Source of the DNA: Vanilla planifolia
Taxonomy: Eukaryota > Streptophyta > Magnoliopsida > Asparagales > Orchidaceae
Assembly (NCBI GenBank): GCA_023846275.1
Contig: CM043872.1
Location: 26,340,670 to 26,404,669 of the forward strand
Length of the DNA: 64,000 nucleotides
Reading direction: 5' to 3'
Part shown: one piece after another, positions 24,050 through 37,100 of the stretch
Layout of the letters: each line of letters opens with the position of its first letter
Numbering within the stretch: position 1 is the stretch's first letter
Program-made: the position numbers and the translations under genes
The notes under the pieces: generated by a model
The model's database searches: none
Told to the model about the DNA's origin: nothing
Seen by the model: the letters and a program-made list of their open reading frames with translations, nothing else

Positions 24050-26620
24050 ACTTCCATAAAATTGTGTTATTAAGTCTATAGTATAATTTGTTATCAACAA
24101 TTGTTCTCATGTTATGGAGAAGTCATTTAAACGCTTTCTAATACTTTTGTCCTAAATCATCCAATTATCGACTGACTACTATTGAATATGGAATACGTGA
24201 TGTAATACTGACCATTATATACATCAACCTACCTAATTGTTGAATTGTATGACACTTTTGTCATGAATCTTGCTCTTTTGATGTACTTGGTCAGCATTTA
24301 TTCCTCATTTGAAATGGATTTCCAATCAAGCTTCATTAGATCTTGCATCTAAAACTCTGAATTCTTTTGTAGCTCATGGTGTATTCTTGTTACAATTTTG
24401 TTTGAGTTTCGTCAATCAAGAATAAGAGATGACCATTAAATCCTTTATTTCAAATTATTTTGATAGTGTTTTCATCATCTTACAAATCTTTTCTATGTTG
24501 ACACGACAATCATCATATCAACCATGCAAAGTAGCAGAATTATGTAGCAATTGTCAAAGCATTGAAAATTGCAACAATGTTTCATATCACTTTATATATA
24601 GTTACAATTACTTATAAACATGTCTAATTGTGCTTTCCATTATGTAGGAGTCTTTTTTAGCTCATACAAACTCTGCTTAAACTTATAGGTTATCTCCTTA
24701 TTATATACTATTTGGAAGCCTATGTGTACTATGAAAATCCCATTTTCCAAATAACTATCTAGGAAAACAATGTTGACATTACATTATTCCAGGCAAGTCC
24801 TTGTCATAACAAACTCAATAAAGTGTGTTGTAAGATTCTCCACTAATGTAAAGATATAAGCATAGTTGATTCTCTCATTTTGTTAAATGCTCTTGACTAC
24901 GAGTCATGCCTTATGACATGTACTTCCATCAACCCACTATTTTAGCCTATAGACTCACTTATTCTATAACTTTTCTATTGTGTAAAAAACTTGTGTGTAT
25001 AATGTTTTTCTAATAATGCAATTTAGTTTTGCATTATTAACTATGGCATTGAAGAATTTTGAACTTATTAGACCTCAGAGAAAAAATTTAGTACTTCTAC
25101 ATCTACCAAAAGCAAGTAATGAAAAAAAAAAAGAATATCTATGAACCAGACACAACAAAAATGTATATAATTGTTTCTCTATGAGTGACAAGATTTCATT
25201 GTAATTAGCTCTTTCGTTTTATTGAGAGTTATTAACTAGAAGTGATGTCTAATTATGCTTAATTATAGTGGTCTTCTCTTTTTCTCTATAGACTTATTTT
25301 GAAGGTTTTTCTTCCTTCTAATGTTTTGAAAAATTGTCATGTATCATTCATCTCAATTAATGCAATTTCATCTAGCATTGTTAATTCTCACTTGAAAGAA
25401 TCTTCAATTGTCTTGGACTCAAAATAACAACTTGGTTTTTCGATATCTATAAAAAAATATGAAGTTGAATAGTTGTAGCCATGGCATCCATACGAGTGTT
25501 GATGAAGTCATCGTATGGTTTAATCCTGTGAATTATCGTAAGTGCTACGACTAGATATTTGGATCAACCTTTATAATGTCAATCTTTGGTTGTGCCATAC
25601 TAGTCAAAAAAGGTTGTCTTAAAATGTATGTCTACATTTTAAGATTATGATTTTATACATATATACCCAATAATTACCCTTTTTTTAATGAGATTATTTG
25701 TTCCTGATTGTTTTACTTAGAGGACTAACAACAACAACTCCTTGTTTGATGTTTTTTAATCTAAGACATTACTTGACTATCACTAGCACTTGCACCTTCT
25801 TTGGTCTCAGACATTACTTACTCGTCAACTTCTACTTGATTTGTCTTCAAACCTTAACTACTAAAGGAGGTACAATTTTGATATCATATTGTTAAGAGCT
25901 AAACTTATCATATTGAGATATTATCTCACTTTGGCCATCTAATATTACCCAAAATATTTTTTTCCTGTTCAATGTGAGACTATTCTTTCTTTATCTCTCT
26001 CTCAAAAGCTGGTCAGAAGGCACTCTTTAGCTGGTGATTCATCCTTTAAGACATCACACCCTTTCATCTCAAGCATTATAGTATCTTACGAATGATAACA
26101 CTTTAGAACTTTAGGCCATGAGAAATCTTCTAGTTACTTCCACCTTATGACAAGCATTTTCTTTTGACTCATTTGCATAATATTTCTTATATAACACCCT
26201 ATTTGGTTTTATGTGTTTCTTGCCATGATATTTTACATAATATTGGATCTTTGGTATATAGCTAAAATTATATGTATGAAATAACACTGTATAGTTTTGT
26301 CATCAAACTTGTCTTGATTTTTTGAGACAATGTGTATGCATGACAAAAATCCAAAAAAACCTTACTTTCCTACATATACACTCTTTTTAAGCATCTTAGA
26401 GTCCAATGGTAAAGAGGTTCATCTATTTATTGTGTTTATTCCACTATTTATTACGTTTATCACATGCAATCCTGTATGTAATCTCATACTCTTGACACTC
26501 TCATTTAGAGCTCCTTCTATCCGTTTAGTGGCTTTGTTTTGTTATGGCATGTTGGAAAAACATCAATCTTACGAGTATCATATAATTGAGTTTGTTAATT
26601 GCTTCTATACTTATCACAGT
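24050..26620 (-). pseudogene. Ty1/copia pol relic (integrase and reverse transcriptase)
   Basis: Read on the minus strand, 26300-26100 gives an integrase C-terminal match (QDKFDDKTIQCYFI, compare DKLD-K-KCIF-GY). The 24780-24620 stretch gives reverse transcriptase pieces (FLDSYLENGIFIV, then FKQSLYELKKTPT, compare FL-GDLEEE and LK-SLYGLKQAPR). The 24240-24120 stretch gives LGRLMYIMVSITSRIPYSIVV, compare AVGSLMY-M--TRPDI. Frame changes and stops are numerous, so it is non-functional. The plus-strand frames at 25698 and 26330 are shadows of it. Confidence 0.75.
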
Positions 26621-27609
26621 TGTCTGAATGTATTATTAATTTTATGACAAGTTTCTATCTTTAAATTGTTTAAGATATTTTATTTGTTTTTCAAAAAGTA
26701 GACCTAAACCTTTGTCATGAAGCTAGCAATGAGGGTATCATATTGTGTATATCCTTTAATTGATAGCAATGGAGTTCGATTCCATACGTTTATATAATTT
26801 AGGTCAAGATTTTATTAGTGTAACTCCACCTATGCTTTTTTATAGGTCAAGATTTTATCTCTTTTATGATATACATGTGCTTGTTGTCATATAAATACAT
26901 ATTTAAAGAATTCTTTATTGTAAAATCCTTATAAAAACCCTTTGTGTAGCATCAAATGGAATGATGCACTTAAATCAAGAATTCATAACTTATTTAGACT
27001 AATAATATTTATCATAAAAGTAAATTGTATTTTCATAATCATTATATTTACGAATATATTATTTTATTAGTTATGGCCATCTTAATTCTTTAGATCTTTG
27101 CGATCCCGCTTCATATATCTCTTCTTATCATAGTTCTAGTATGCTAGCTCCTTTGAACAGGAAAAAAATACATCCCTTTGACTTCTACTTGCCATATAGG
27201 TGCACACGCATCATAGATTACGTCCTTTGCTTTCCATAATGAAGAATCGGATGATTCTCCTAACTCAAATTATTATATCCTTGAATAGATCCCAAACCTA
27301 TTGTAATTAATGTCATTTCTAGCACCTAAAGGTCAAGTCGATATCATTCCTTCTATTTCATGGACTGCATTTACTCATCTATTTACATTTTTTAAAAGCC
27401 AAAATCCTTGCACTGAAACCTGTCACTATTCTCTCTTCCTTTTATTTCTTAAGAGCAAGTTCCAAACTTCCAAAACTAGGAACTCTGTGGCATGGACCTC
27501 GAAACTTTGTTGCTTTGAAACTAGTTGTAATATATCATTATTGCGAAGTCCATTTGTTTGTAGAAAAATTCTTTGAAGTAAATTCATGATTGGCAATCCA
27601 TGACTAAAC

Positions 27610-27990
27610 TAGTTGTCACCTAGAATAGTAGAATAACCAATGTGAAAACATAGTAAACCCACAAAGAAAGCAAAAGAAATCAAAAGATGAACAAAAGGCA
27701 AATTTACATCAAATCCAAACTTGAAAAAAAAAATCATAACCACACCTTGGATGATCTTCATTAGAATTTAAAAAAACTTATAAGCTTCTCTCATAGCTTC
27801 TATGATGATTAGAAAAAATAAGATGACTATGACTTTTCATGCAGATGCTCTCACACTAATGGCCATCTTATATATCATCCCCAAAAAACATTTTTTACAT
27901 GTCTATATTAGAGCAAGAACCGTTGACATGTATACCTAAACATTTGCATTGTAACAACTTCTCAACTTCTTTTTCGAAGTCATGCAAGTA
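27610..27990 (-). repeat. Candidate LTR (5' side) of the minus-strand copia element
   Basis: Partner of 20710-21195 (see that entry for matching blocks). Its position upstream, in minus-strand sense, of integrase and reverse transcriptase relics fits a 5' LTR. No intact primer-binding site is visible beside it. Confidence 0.35.
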
Positions 27991-28205
27991 TCGTGATATA
28001 GTTGACTATACTATGTTTTTATTGTAAAGTCTATCTTCATAATCATAAAATATAGTCGTACCCATATGACCATAAAATTATGCTCATGTCCATCCATAAT
28101 AAGGGCATACCCTTTCAGAACAAGATTCTTATTCCTTCTTCCTACTTATAAAACTAATTTACATTTTACCTATCATATAACTAATAAGAGGTGCAAACTA
28201 TTGAA

Positions 28206-28481
28206 CTAAACTCTACCTGAGTTTTCACGAACGAAGCATAAACCTTGTCTAACAAATCTAGAGCTTGGCAACAGGCTTTGGTGCTCTTGGGTCCACATGC
28301 TCAGTGCTATACTGGGTTGAGTATTTGGTAAAGGCTGCATCCCAGAACAAAGATAACATATTACCATATTGAACAAGAATCCCTTTTCCATGTGATGAAT
28401 TGGAGAAAAAAACCCATGGGAGTTAAAAGAGTGTGCGATGTTTTTAGTGGTGAGTAGACCTGCCAACCCATCTGGGAGCAA
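28206..28481 (-). pseudogene. Unassigned minus-strand open segment, possible exon fragment
   Basis: A 91-codon minus-strand frame is open, unusual in this AT-rich area, but has no ATG at its head. An alternative frame inside it, after a possible acceptor (GGGATGCAG), reads TKYSTQYSTEHVDPRAPKP and VAKL, then stops. I do not recognise either peptide. It may be a leftover exon of a lost gene or chance. Confidence 0.2.
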
Positions 28482-31400
28482 ACATTATTTAACCATACAT
28501 GCATGTATGCACATGCATCTTGTCTATATGGCCATCATGTGAATTTGAATGTAAAGTAAGTCATGCAAAAAGCCATACTTAAGGCTTCCAAACCTATCTT
28601 TTTGGTTATATTTGGTTTCAGTGAAATGAAAGAAGAAAAATTAAATGCAACTGAATGATAAACGAATTATATTATGTTTCCATAAACTATTTGGTTGATT
28701 CTAAAATTGTGATGAATTTTATTTTGCTTGATTGTACTTTTTCTATTTCATAACTTATATGACCATTACAGATTTTTGTTCAAATCTTCTCAATAATATT
28801 GTAACAGTTATTAGAAAAATTTAGAAACGACTTTCGTTGATTGTTGAAATTCTATATGAATTCATTGAAACAAACAACAAAAATAAAATTAAAGAAAAAT
28901 CAATTTCATCCCTTGTATTTTTATTCTAACCCCCTTTTGAAAAAATGTGGCTGTTTACATATAGATTATGCTTTATTTGCAAGTAAACTTGCTTGAGTTC
29001 TATTCTAAATGTAAAAATTTTTGGTTAATTATATACTATATATGATAAAACAAGAGGTGAATCAAATTCCTTGTCTTAATTTCCTGTAGCCAGCTCCTGC
29101 TTACATACTCTATTCTTTGTACAGTAAACATAAAAGTTGTTGAGAAATATTCATAGAATATATGCAATGATTCAAATTCTCTTTCTATTTTAGATAACTG
29201 CATCAAATATTCATCACTTAGACTTAAGGAGGATTTTCCTGTTGATATCCTTGTTAATGCACAATACCATTTATACAGCTTTTTCAATCATGTAGTTGGA
29301 TGATAATGATGTTTGTTTAGAATAAATTGAGTCTTAAATAAAAACTTATTTAATGATAGGGCACATGCATTAGTTAGAAGATATTTTGCCCTCTCCACCT
29401 GTAGCTGACCCCTGTTCTTCTTCTGTGGTGTGTAAACAACATGGTCCTACTTAACTGCTTAATTTGGGAGCATGCATGTGCCTTCACTGCTCTCCAAAAT
29501 GATTAAAGTAACAAGAAAACTTGGTGATATGTTAATCCCACCAATTAGGGAGCACTTTCACTTCACATCAAACATTTTGATCATAGAGATGAGCGGATGG
29601 ATTGAATGAAATATCGATCACATCTCACCTTAGCTTGACATGTATTCCCGGTTCATGTGCATGGCTGCAAGAGTGATAGCAAATTTTATCGTCACATCCT
29701 TGTTTCTTCACTTAGAAGATCATTAACAACCGACACGATCCTGTCCATATGATAACCTTTATGGAATTATTTAAAGAGTTGTTGTTTAGATGACGATAAA
29801 CTTCTATGGCTGGTATTGAGTAGATGGAATAGGGATGCCATTTAAAATTGCATTAGCAACCACCATTGTAATCACTATGACAATATGCATCTTATCTTAT
29901 CAGACTTAAGCTCTTCCAACATGTAGTATGTGGCTTGCAAAACTTGTCTCTTGATGTGTCCCCAAATGGCCCCAACGTAATCCCATCAATAGTTTTGTAT
30001 AAGTTTTTCTTCAAAACAAAGGCAAGGCTTGCCATCAATAAAGCTATCATGAATTTTCATCAAACTTGTTTCCACATGACAGCATTTTGTACGTGAACAC
30101 TGATGAGTTTTCTTTTGTCCTACACAAACAAAAACGTAACAACTCCCAAATCAAACTTCAATGATAAAGACCCAACTCAATGTTCACTTCTTGAAGATGA
30201 AGTCTAGCTAAAACAGTGAACTGTGTTAGGTAAACCTAAAGCGAGATTGTATCCTAAATCTGAAAGTCCAGTTCATGCTCCATTTTGTGTGATATATACA
30301 ATCTTTATTGTGTTTCAATAATTACCAGTGAGATAAACAAAACAAAACCCATTACATGATTCTTGTGAAAAGGAAATCAAAACAAACCTAACACCAAACA
30401 TCAAACCTAATTTCTTAGCTTAAGCTAGGTTGTATATCTTTATTACAACCCATTTAAGCATGTCCTTTTTGTCCTAAAACTTGAATGTTTACATAGCCCA
30501 CCATAGGTATATGGCAAAGGGAAAATGTGAGTTCAATATAGGTTGTCTTGATGAGAAGTAACTTCCAAAATTCTCATAAACTAAATTAGTTGGCATTCCA
30601 CAGTTCACCAACACTGCATGTGAGGTCATTTGGGAGAAGCAGAACTGGATAGAAAATCTTTAGCTTTCCATGGAAATGGACCTAAAACTAACACAAGTTA
30701 AAGTCTGGGAAAAGTCATGTGGAGAATGAGGAAGACATGGGTTTCCTCCACAATATATCTGGCAACTGGAGTTCTAACTTTAGCTTCCCTTTACCCAGAT
30801 GCAAGCTTGTCCAGGAATTCCATGGTATAATTCTCCCCTTACCTTCTTAAGGTCCGGTCCGGTCCTCGTTTGCTTCTTTATGTGCTTGTGTTTTTTCCTT
30901 CTTGAGAACGAGTGGTTCAGTATGGTCCTCGTGACCCATGAGGAGGAGGGGGATGCTATTGTTGATAGAGGCCAAAGACCAGATGCGTGGAGATTAGAAT
31001 GAGCAGAGGAAAGAGGAGCTTTCTATGGTGACCTACCGTTTGTTTAAGCTTTTTAAGTTAGACCGGAAGTTGGTTGGCCTGGACCGTCAATGGATGGGCT
31101 CGGGTGGGACATGTTGGCCACTGAACTTATCTAACTCTTATCCTCTTACCAAAAAAAAAAAAAAAAAAAAAGTTAAAACAAAAACTTTATTGTTTTGTAA
31201 TAATAAGTTTCTTATTAACTATTTTTTAGCATTCAACAGTTAATATAATAATTTTGTCAAATCAATTGATTTGATAGAAAATTGTTTTTAAACAATTATT
31301 TTTGAAAAATAAATTCATATACTATTTTTCATAAAAATTATTTCCTATGAAATTTTTAAAATGTGAAACACAATAAAGTAAACATATGTTAAAGTTGGTG

Positions 31401-32270
31401 CTGAGTTTTTTAAATTATATGTAAAATATGATATTTGGAATAAATAACTTTATAAGAATAAAAATACTTTTTGATTTTTTTAAAATAGGATAAAACATAA
31501 GCATAATAATTATAGATATATAATTTTAGTTTATTTCTGAATTTTTTTTATATAATTTATCAGACCTTTGCATCAAAATGAGGGAATTACAGTCACATTA
31601 AGGTTGAGACATAATTTTGTTTCAAGACTTGCTTCCACCTCGAACGATGGAATTTTCAATTCAGATTTTATATAATATTTTTTTTTCTAATCTATTATTA
31701 TTATTATTTTATATTCTTATTTTAATATTTTATTTTTCATATTTGATTATATTATTCAAATTGTTTTAATATAATATTAAAAACTTATTGATTCCACCAC
31801 ATTTCGGTCATTACGTGAGAGAAAACAACAAAAACTTTAATTTTCGGCATTAATTATTAATTCTAAAATTAAAAACTGAGTTTATTAAACTTATTATTAT
31901 TTTTCATATTGTTGTTGAATGTTATTGCTCTTTATTCTTTTTTATGGAAGAAGCGTCCAAACATTAAAATAATCATATATAATTATTAAAAAGGTTTAAT
32001 ATTAATAAATAATAATATGTTATTTTTTTAAAACTAAAATAATAATAATAACATTACAAACAAGTTATCATCAAACTAATTTGAATATGGAAATTAAGAC
32101 AAATTTAAACACGCTCATGACAAAAAAATAAATTAGTACTAGTTTTAGTTTTTAAATTAATAAATCACTTCAAGCAACTATATTATTTAAAAATGATATT
32201 TAGAAGTCCAAATTACAATAATGGAAACTAAAAAATAATAATTAATATTTGAAGTCTTTAAAAAACAGAG
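28482..32270. other. Intergenic sequence without recognised genes
   Basis: It is moderately AT-rich to about 31150, then extremely AT-rich. A 67-codon ATG frame at 30799-31002 lies in a more GC-balanced patch but has no recognisable domain. I found no transposon motifs here. Confidence 0.35.
31151..31171. repeat. Poly(A) tract, 21 bases
   Basis: Uninterrupted A run following CTCTTACC. It could be the tail of a retroposed sequence, but no SINE boxes, target-site duplication or processed gene was recognised upstream. Confidence 0.8.
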
Positions 32271-32277
32271 TGACATT

Positions 32278-32318
32278 TTTAACGACCACAGACCGCCGTT
32301 AAAGAAAAGGACGGCCGT
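32278..32318. repeat. Short GC-richer inverted repeat cluster
   Basis: TTTAACG (32278) pairs with CGTTAAA (32297-32303) across 12 bases and is followed by the palindrome ACGGCCGT at 32311-32318. Such motifs resemble subterminal repeats of DNA transposons, but no terminal inverted repeat or transposase was found. Confidence 0.35.
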
Positions 32319-32519
32319 TGAAGTGGTATTTTGTTTATTAATATAATTTTATATTTACCAAATTAATTTTAAAAGGTTGTTTTAAAATTTGCTCTTGCAC
32401 TCTCATTGTTAAACAATGTAAAGTTTAAATAAAAAATTTAAAAAATGTAATAAATATTATGAAAAAGTATCTTAGTAATATATAATTCGAAAATATTATT
32501 TTAATATTTTAGTAGTTGC

Positions 32520-32760
32520 GCCGTCATTCATAGAACAGCGGGAGAAAAAATCAAGTGCCCTCAATCTCTCGCTTTACAGCTGATTGCCTAGCATACTTCT
32601 GAAGATGTCGTCGTCTGACCTTACAGAACGAAGGAATCGTCGATATCACGCCCGTCTTGGTTGCTCGATAAGAGGCGGAGCTCGCCGTCGTCATCGGCCG
32701 TAGTCACGCGAAGTTGCCGGGATTTGCGCAATGGCTTCATCGGAGGTAGTTTTCACATTC
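32520..32760 (+). pseudogene. Orphan gene start: 5' UTR and first-exon-like island
   Basis: An isolated GC-rich island in AT-rich DNA has plant 5'-end features: an upstream ORF of 32 codons (32605-32703), then 27 bases later ATGGCTTCATCGGAG followed by GTAGTT (MASSE, with a donor at 32746). Intron-like T-rich sequence follows, but no later coding exon could be found before repeats begin at about 33.3 kb. It looks like a gene truncated after its first exon, or a non-coding transcript start. Confidence 0.3.
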
Positions 32761-33719
32761 CATGGCGAGTGTGTGGATGGAGGACAAATTTTTCTTGTTT
32801 TTAACTTAATTTTTCACTGCTGAGCACCGTATATACTGATCGATTTTGTTTTAGTTTCCCTGCATGCCCCAACAGTCAATATTGCTGTGAGCTCATTTGC
32901 TGCATTGACTATCTTTTATTCGGAGTTATCTGGTTTTGTTCTTTAGGGGTATTTGGTTTGCTGCTTTGCATGTTTTTGAAGCGCAATAGAAATTTAATTT
33001 GCTGAGTTCTATTGGCATCTTAATGTAAACATATTTGTAGTCTCTGAACAAACACTTGTAAAAGCGAACTAATTTGGTCGACTTACAGAAATTTGTCTTC
33101 TATAGATTACTTAAAATTATGGTGGTCACTGAACCACTGACTGGTGATCACTGAAGACTGCCACCGAGACCTATTGTTGTCACCACTGGCTCTTGCCTTT
33201 ATTCAATGTTAACTCATCATGCCCTTTCAACTAATCAAATAAATAAACTTGATAAAATACTAAAATACTGTATTACCACAGTGCATATAGCAAAAATTTG
33301 CGGACATTACTCCAAAGGAAAAAGACAATAAAAAAATATTTCAAATCTATAATTCCTGATTAATAAAGCTACTATAAAAAACAAAAATTATAAGTCACCA
33401 AAATATCAAAGAACGTTGAAATTATATTCTTATATATCAATTTGACATAGGGATACAACATAATTCTTTCATACAAAATCCTTAAAAAACATTAAAAAAT
33501 AAAATATTCTCTCACTTTCAAAGTTTCATACTATAAATCTTTATAAACTCTCAACTTTGATAACATCTATATCTTATTCTATAATATAAGTAATGAGTAT
33601 AAAATATTCAGTACATAAAAGAATAGTTATAAGTAGATAAAATAAAATGATAATGCAGTATATAGTAGATAAATAATAAAAGGAGCAACAATACAAATAC
33701 ATGACATCTAAACAGCATA

Positions 33720-34160
33720 TAATGTGTTGAAATCATTGTATATATTTTTGCATACCCATGTATGTATATAATAATCGTATTATACTAGTATCATACAATA
33801 CTATTGAAATTGTTATATATATATATTTATGCTTGTATGCAATGTGTAATTTATGTATATAATCATATAATATTAATATCATATAATACTATTAAAATCA
33901 TTGTATATATACTTGTAGACATCATCTTATATTTGTATATAATCATCATATAATATTAATATTATATAATACTATTAAAATCATTGCATATTACTTGTAG
34001 GCATCATCTCATATTTGTATATAATCATCATGTAATATTAATATCATATAATACTACTAATATCATATAATATTACTAAAATCATTGCATATATATTTGT
34101 AATTATTACCTCATATTTACATATAATCATCATGTAATACTAATATTATATAATACTTAT
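33720..34160. repeat. Minisatellite-like tandem array, ~5 units of 76-101 bp
   Basis: Units carry AAAATCATTG(T/C)ATAT, then TTGTA-GCATCATCTCATATTTG, then TATATAATCATCATGTAATATTAATATCATATAATACTA-like sequence. Unit starts lie near 33731, 33807, 33894, 33977 and 34078. The last interval is longer because of an internal ~20-bp duplication (ACTAATATCATATAATATT). Confidence 0.8.
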
Positions 34161-37100
34161 TTTGTTTATTTTTTTATATTTCTTTTTTTTCTTTATTAGA
34201 ATTTTGATTTTCTTATATGATCAATAGTTTTATTTCATAACATTCTATATCATATCATATCTTATCTCAATGGCATCCAATTATATCTTTAGACCTCCAT
34301 CAATAGCTGGTCGATCTGTCGAATTATTTCACTCACGTCTATCATCACCATGTATTGAAATATTAATGAAAATATGTCTCTTCTTATTGTTATTATACAT
34401 ACTAATAATAATAGGAATGAGGTTTGATGCTATCTTTATCATAGGACATTCGTCTAACATTGTCTTGTACAAAGTATTAACGATAGTGAGATCTCTGCTT
34501 ATTGTTGTCTTGCATTGAAGTATCAACAACGACAGGAGTGACAGATTATATGAGGTACTTGCTAGATAAAATTATATAAAAAATCTCATTTTTCAATTCT
34601 AGATTTCTTATGATCATTGATTTGTCTGTGAGATACCTCGCTTCGAGCTATTAATAGTAGACTTCGTTTTAGAGTTCTGGCAATGGAAGCGAAATCATTA
34701 AAATGAAGAATGATCTAAAAAGTTAAAGAAAAGAAATTGTATTTTTGCCCAATATTAGGAGTGTCTTGCTTCACTTTTTTTTTCTTTTTTATAGATATTT
34801 GGATACAACATTTTATTACAAAATATTTATTTTTTGATTTCTTATTATGTATTTTGACTTCAACTTAGCTACTATGAAAATCTATGCATAAAGGTGTACA
34901 TTTGTGTGCCATGCCCTGCTACACTTGCATAGACCACGTGTCTGTCGTGTGCATGTGTTCCGATGATTCGATAGGTGACTTACCGATTGCACAATCTACA
35001 TGTGACAGTAAGTGTAGCAGCTGCATATGCATGACACATGTGTGCGATAGGTGTGCCTATTGCTGCGTGTGCGGTAGTAAGTGCCACAAGCATTGAGTTG
35101 TCCCATGCGCTATTCGACATTATCTTGCATGCAGTTCCTCTTTTTGTCCTTTGCGTTGTCTAAAGCTCAGTCCCTCAAGCTGTTGTTCCCCTGGTTCCTT
35201 GTGCTTTTTCCCTCACACTATTCCAATCATAGCTGCATGCCTTGCCGTGCAACTTATGCTCTACCACATATTTAGGGTGCTACCACAATCGTGCTACATG
35301 TGTATCACCCAACAAACTTTTGTCATATATATTCCCTTGAGTTCTTAAACATGAATTTCTTGATAATTAAAAGAACCTATGATTAATACATTGATCAATC
35401 ATATAAATCATCAAGTTCATACAACTAATATTTTTCTTTTACATTTTATTTCTTTTTTTATTTTATATACTAATACTCATAAAAATATATTCATATATGT
35501 AACTCATACTAACATGCTATCTTATAAATCAAAATATATGTACAAACAACTGATGTCATATAGTATTGTCACATCACTTTCCTTTATATTATATCTTATA
35601 ATAATATTTTTAGATAATTAATAATTAACTAACATTATAGTTACCTCAGTCTAGCTACATGATAATTTTAAGATGTCTCTTTTATAATTTTTAATTTTCT
35701 TTTATCACTTTTTTCAATGTTTATCTAAAATTTGTTTCAATTATAAATCCATACTTTTTAATTTCAAAGTATTCACAAATCTCTACATTAACTTAGATTC
35801 ACTTTTTTTTTTAACTCAATACCTCAATTATTGTATAATTTTTTTACTTAAATCTTTCACAAAAAGAATTATGCAATTTCTAGAATTCTACTAAGATTCA
35901 CTATTCACAATCTTCTTAATATTATCGTCTATTCACCCAATCATCCCATATGTTAAGCTTTTCCAACACAAGACGTTAATGAAACACATGGGTTGTTACA
36001 TACTTACACCCCACCCCTATGCTAAACATACAGTACATTGGTTTCAATGTACAATATGCCCATCACAAGGCACCGTATAAGTCTAGATTGATCGTTTGCC
36101 ATCTTTTCTATAAGCTAAATGTACAATACATTACATGTTAACTTTCCATTTTTCTTGGAAAATTGGGGTTAGGTAATTACCCATAATTCAAAACCTGAAT
36201 GTATGCATATTGAAAAAAAATACGTACAATCTATTTTTCTTAAGAAATAGCTAATCATATATAAAACATATAGCATACCATCTATTGGCACTCCACATAT
36301 AATATATGAGATCTATCGTATAGTATGTTAGCCCTCTATTTATAGTATGTGAGACATGGACGATATCTACGATTTCATCCAATTCAACATATTCCTTGTC
36401 TAATAAAAAACTAAATCATGAGTAGTACAAAATATATCTCAAAATTGTGCTTAGAAGAGTCACAACCAAAACCTTATTTTAGCATAATCTTTTGCACATT
36501 ACTAATCGAAGACTTCCTCAAGCTCTTCTCCTTGAGGATCTCCTTGTTGGAACCATTTTCTAAAGGATTTGTTTTATTTCTCCCTTTCTTCCTTCCCAAC
36601 CTCACTCTAAGCATCTGACGAAACCTTTGCATTTACTAAGGCTCAATAAGGGGTTATATCCTTTTTATTTAATATAAATATTTAATAAATCAAGTAGCAA
36701 TTTTATTCTTTGAAAAATTCTAAAAATTCTAATCAATTTTCAAAACTTACAATTCACGTACTTATAATTTTCTCATATAAAACTCCTTTTAATGGTATGC
36801 TTAAAGCATCATTTTGTTTATTTGCGACTTGGCACACATTTTTAGGTATGCTAAAACTCAATAATTTCTTAGATTAAGATTTGCATGCAACCAAAATTGG
36901 TATCAAATACACAATATTTAAGTGTGTCACGATTAAATATTCGAGTTGTTACATAACTAATCGTATTATTATCAACCTCTTTTGTCAATTGCTATGGGCC
37001 ACCATGGCCACTGTTGTCAGTGCCAGCACCACTATAATTGATTGCCTTAATCAAGTACTCTAATTGTGACCATTGTTAATGGCCACCATTGTTGATCGTC

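Noticed and set aside
26330..26647. 105-codon plus-strand frame
   Set aside because: It is antisense to a minus-strand copia integrase relic.
31025..31243. Possible retroposed transcript ending in the 21-A tract
   Set aside because: No recognisable gene, SINE promoter boxes or target-site duplication could be seen.
34270..34518. 82-codon plus frame after the minisatellite
   Set aside because: No domain match and the overlapping minus frame is equally open; composition effect.
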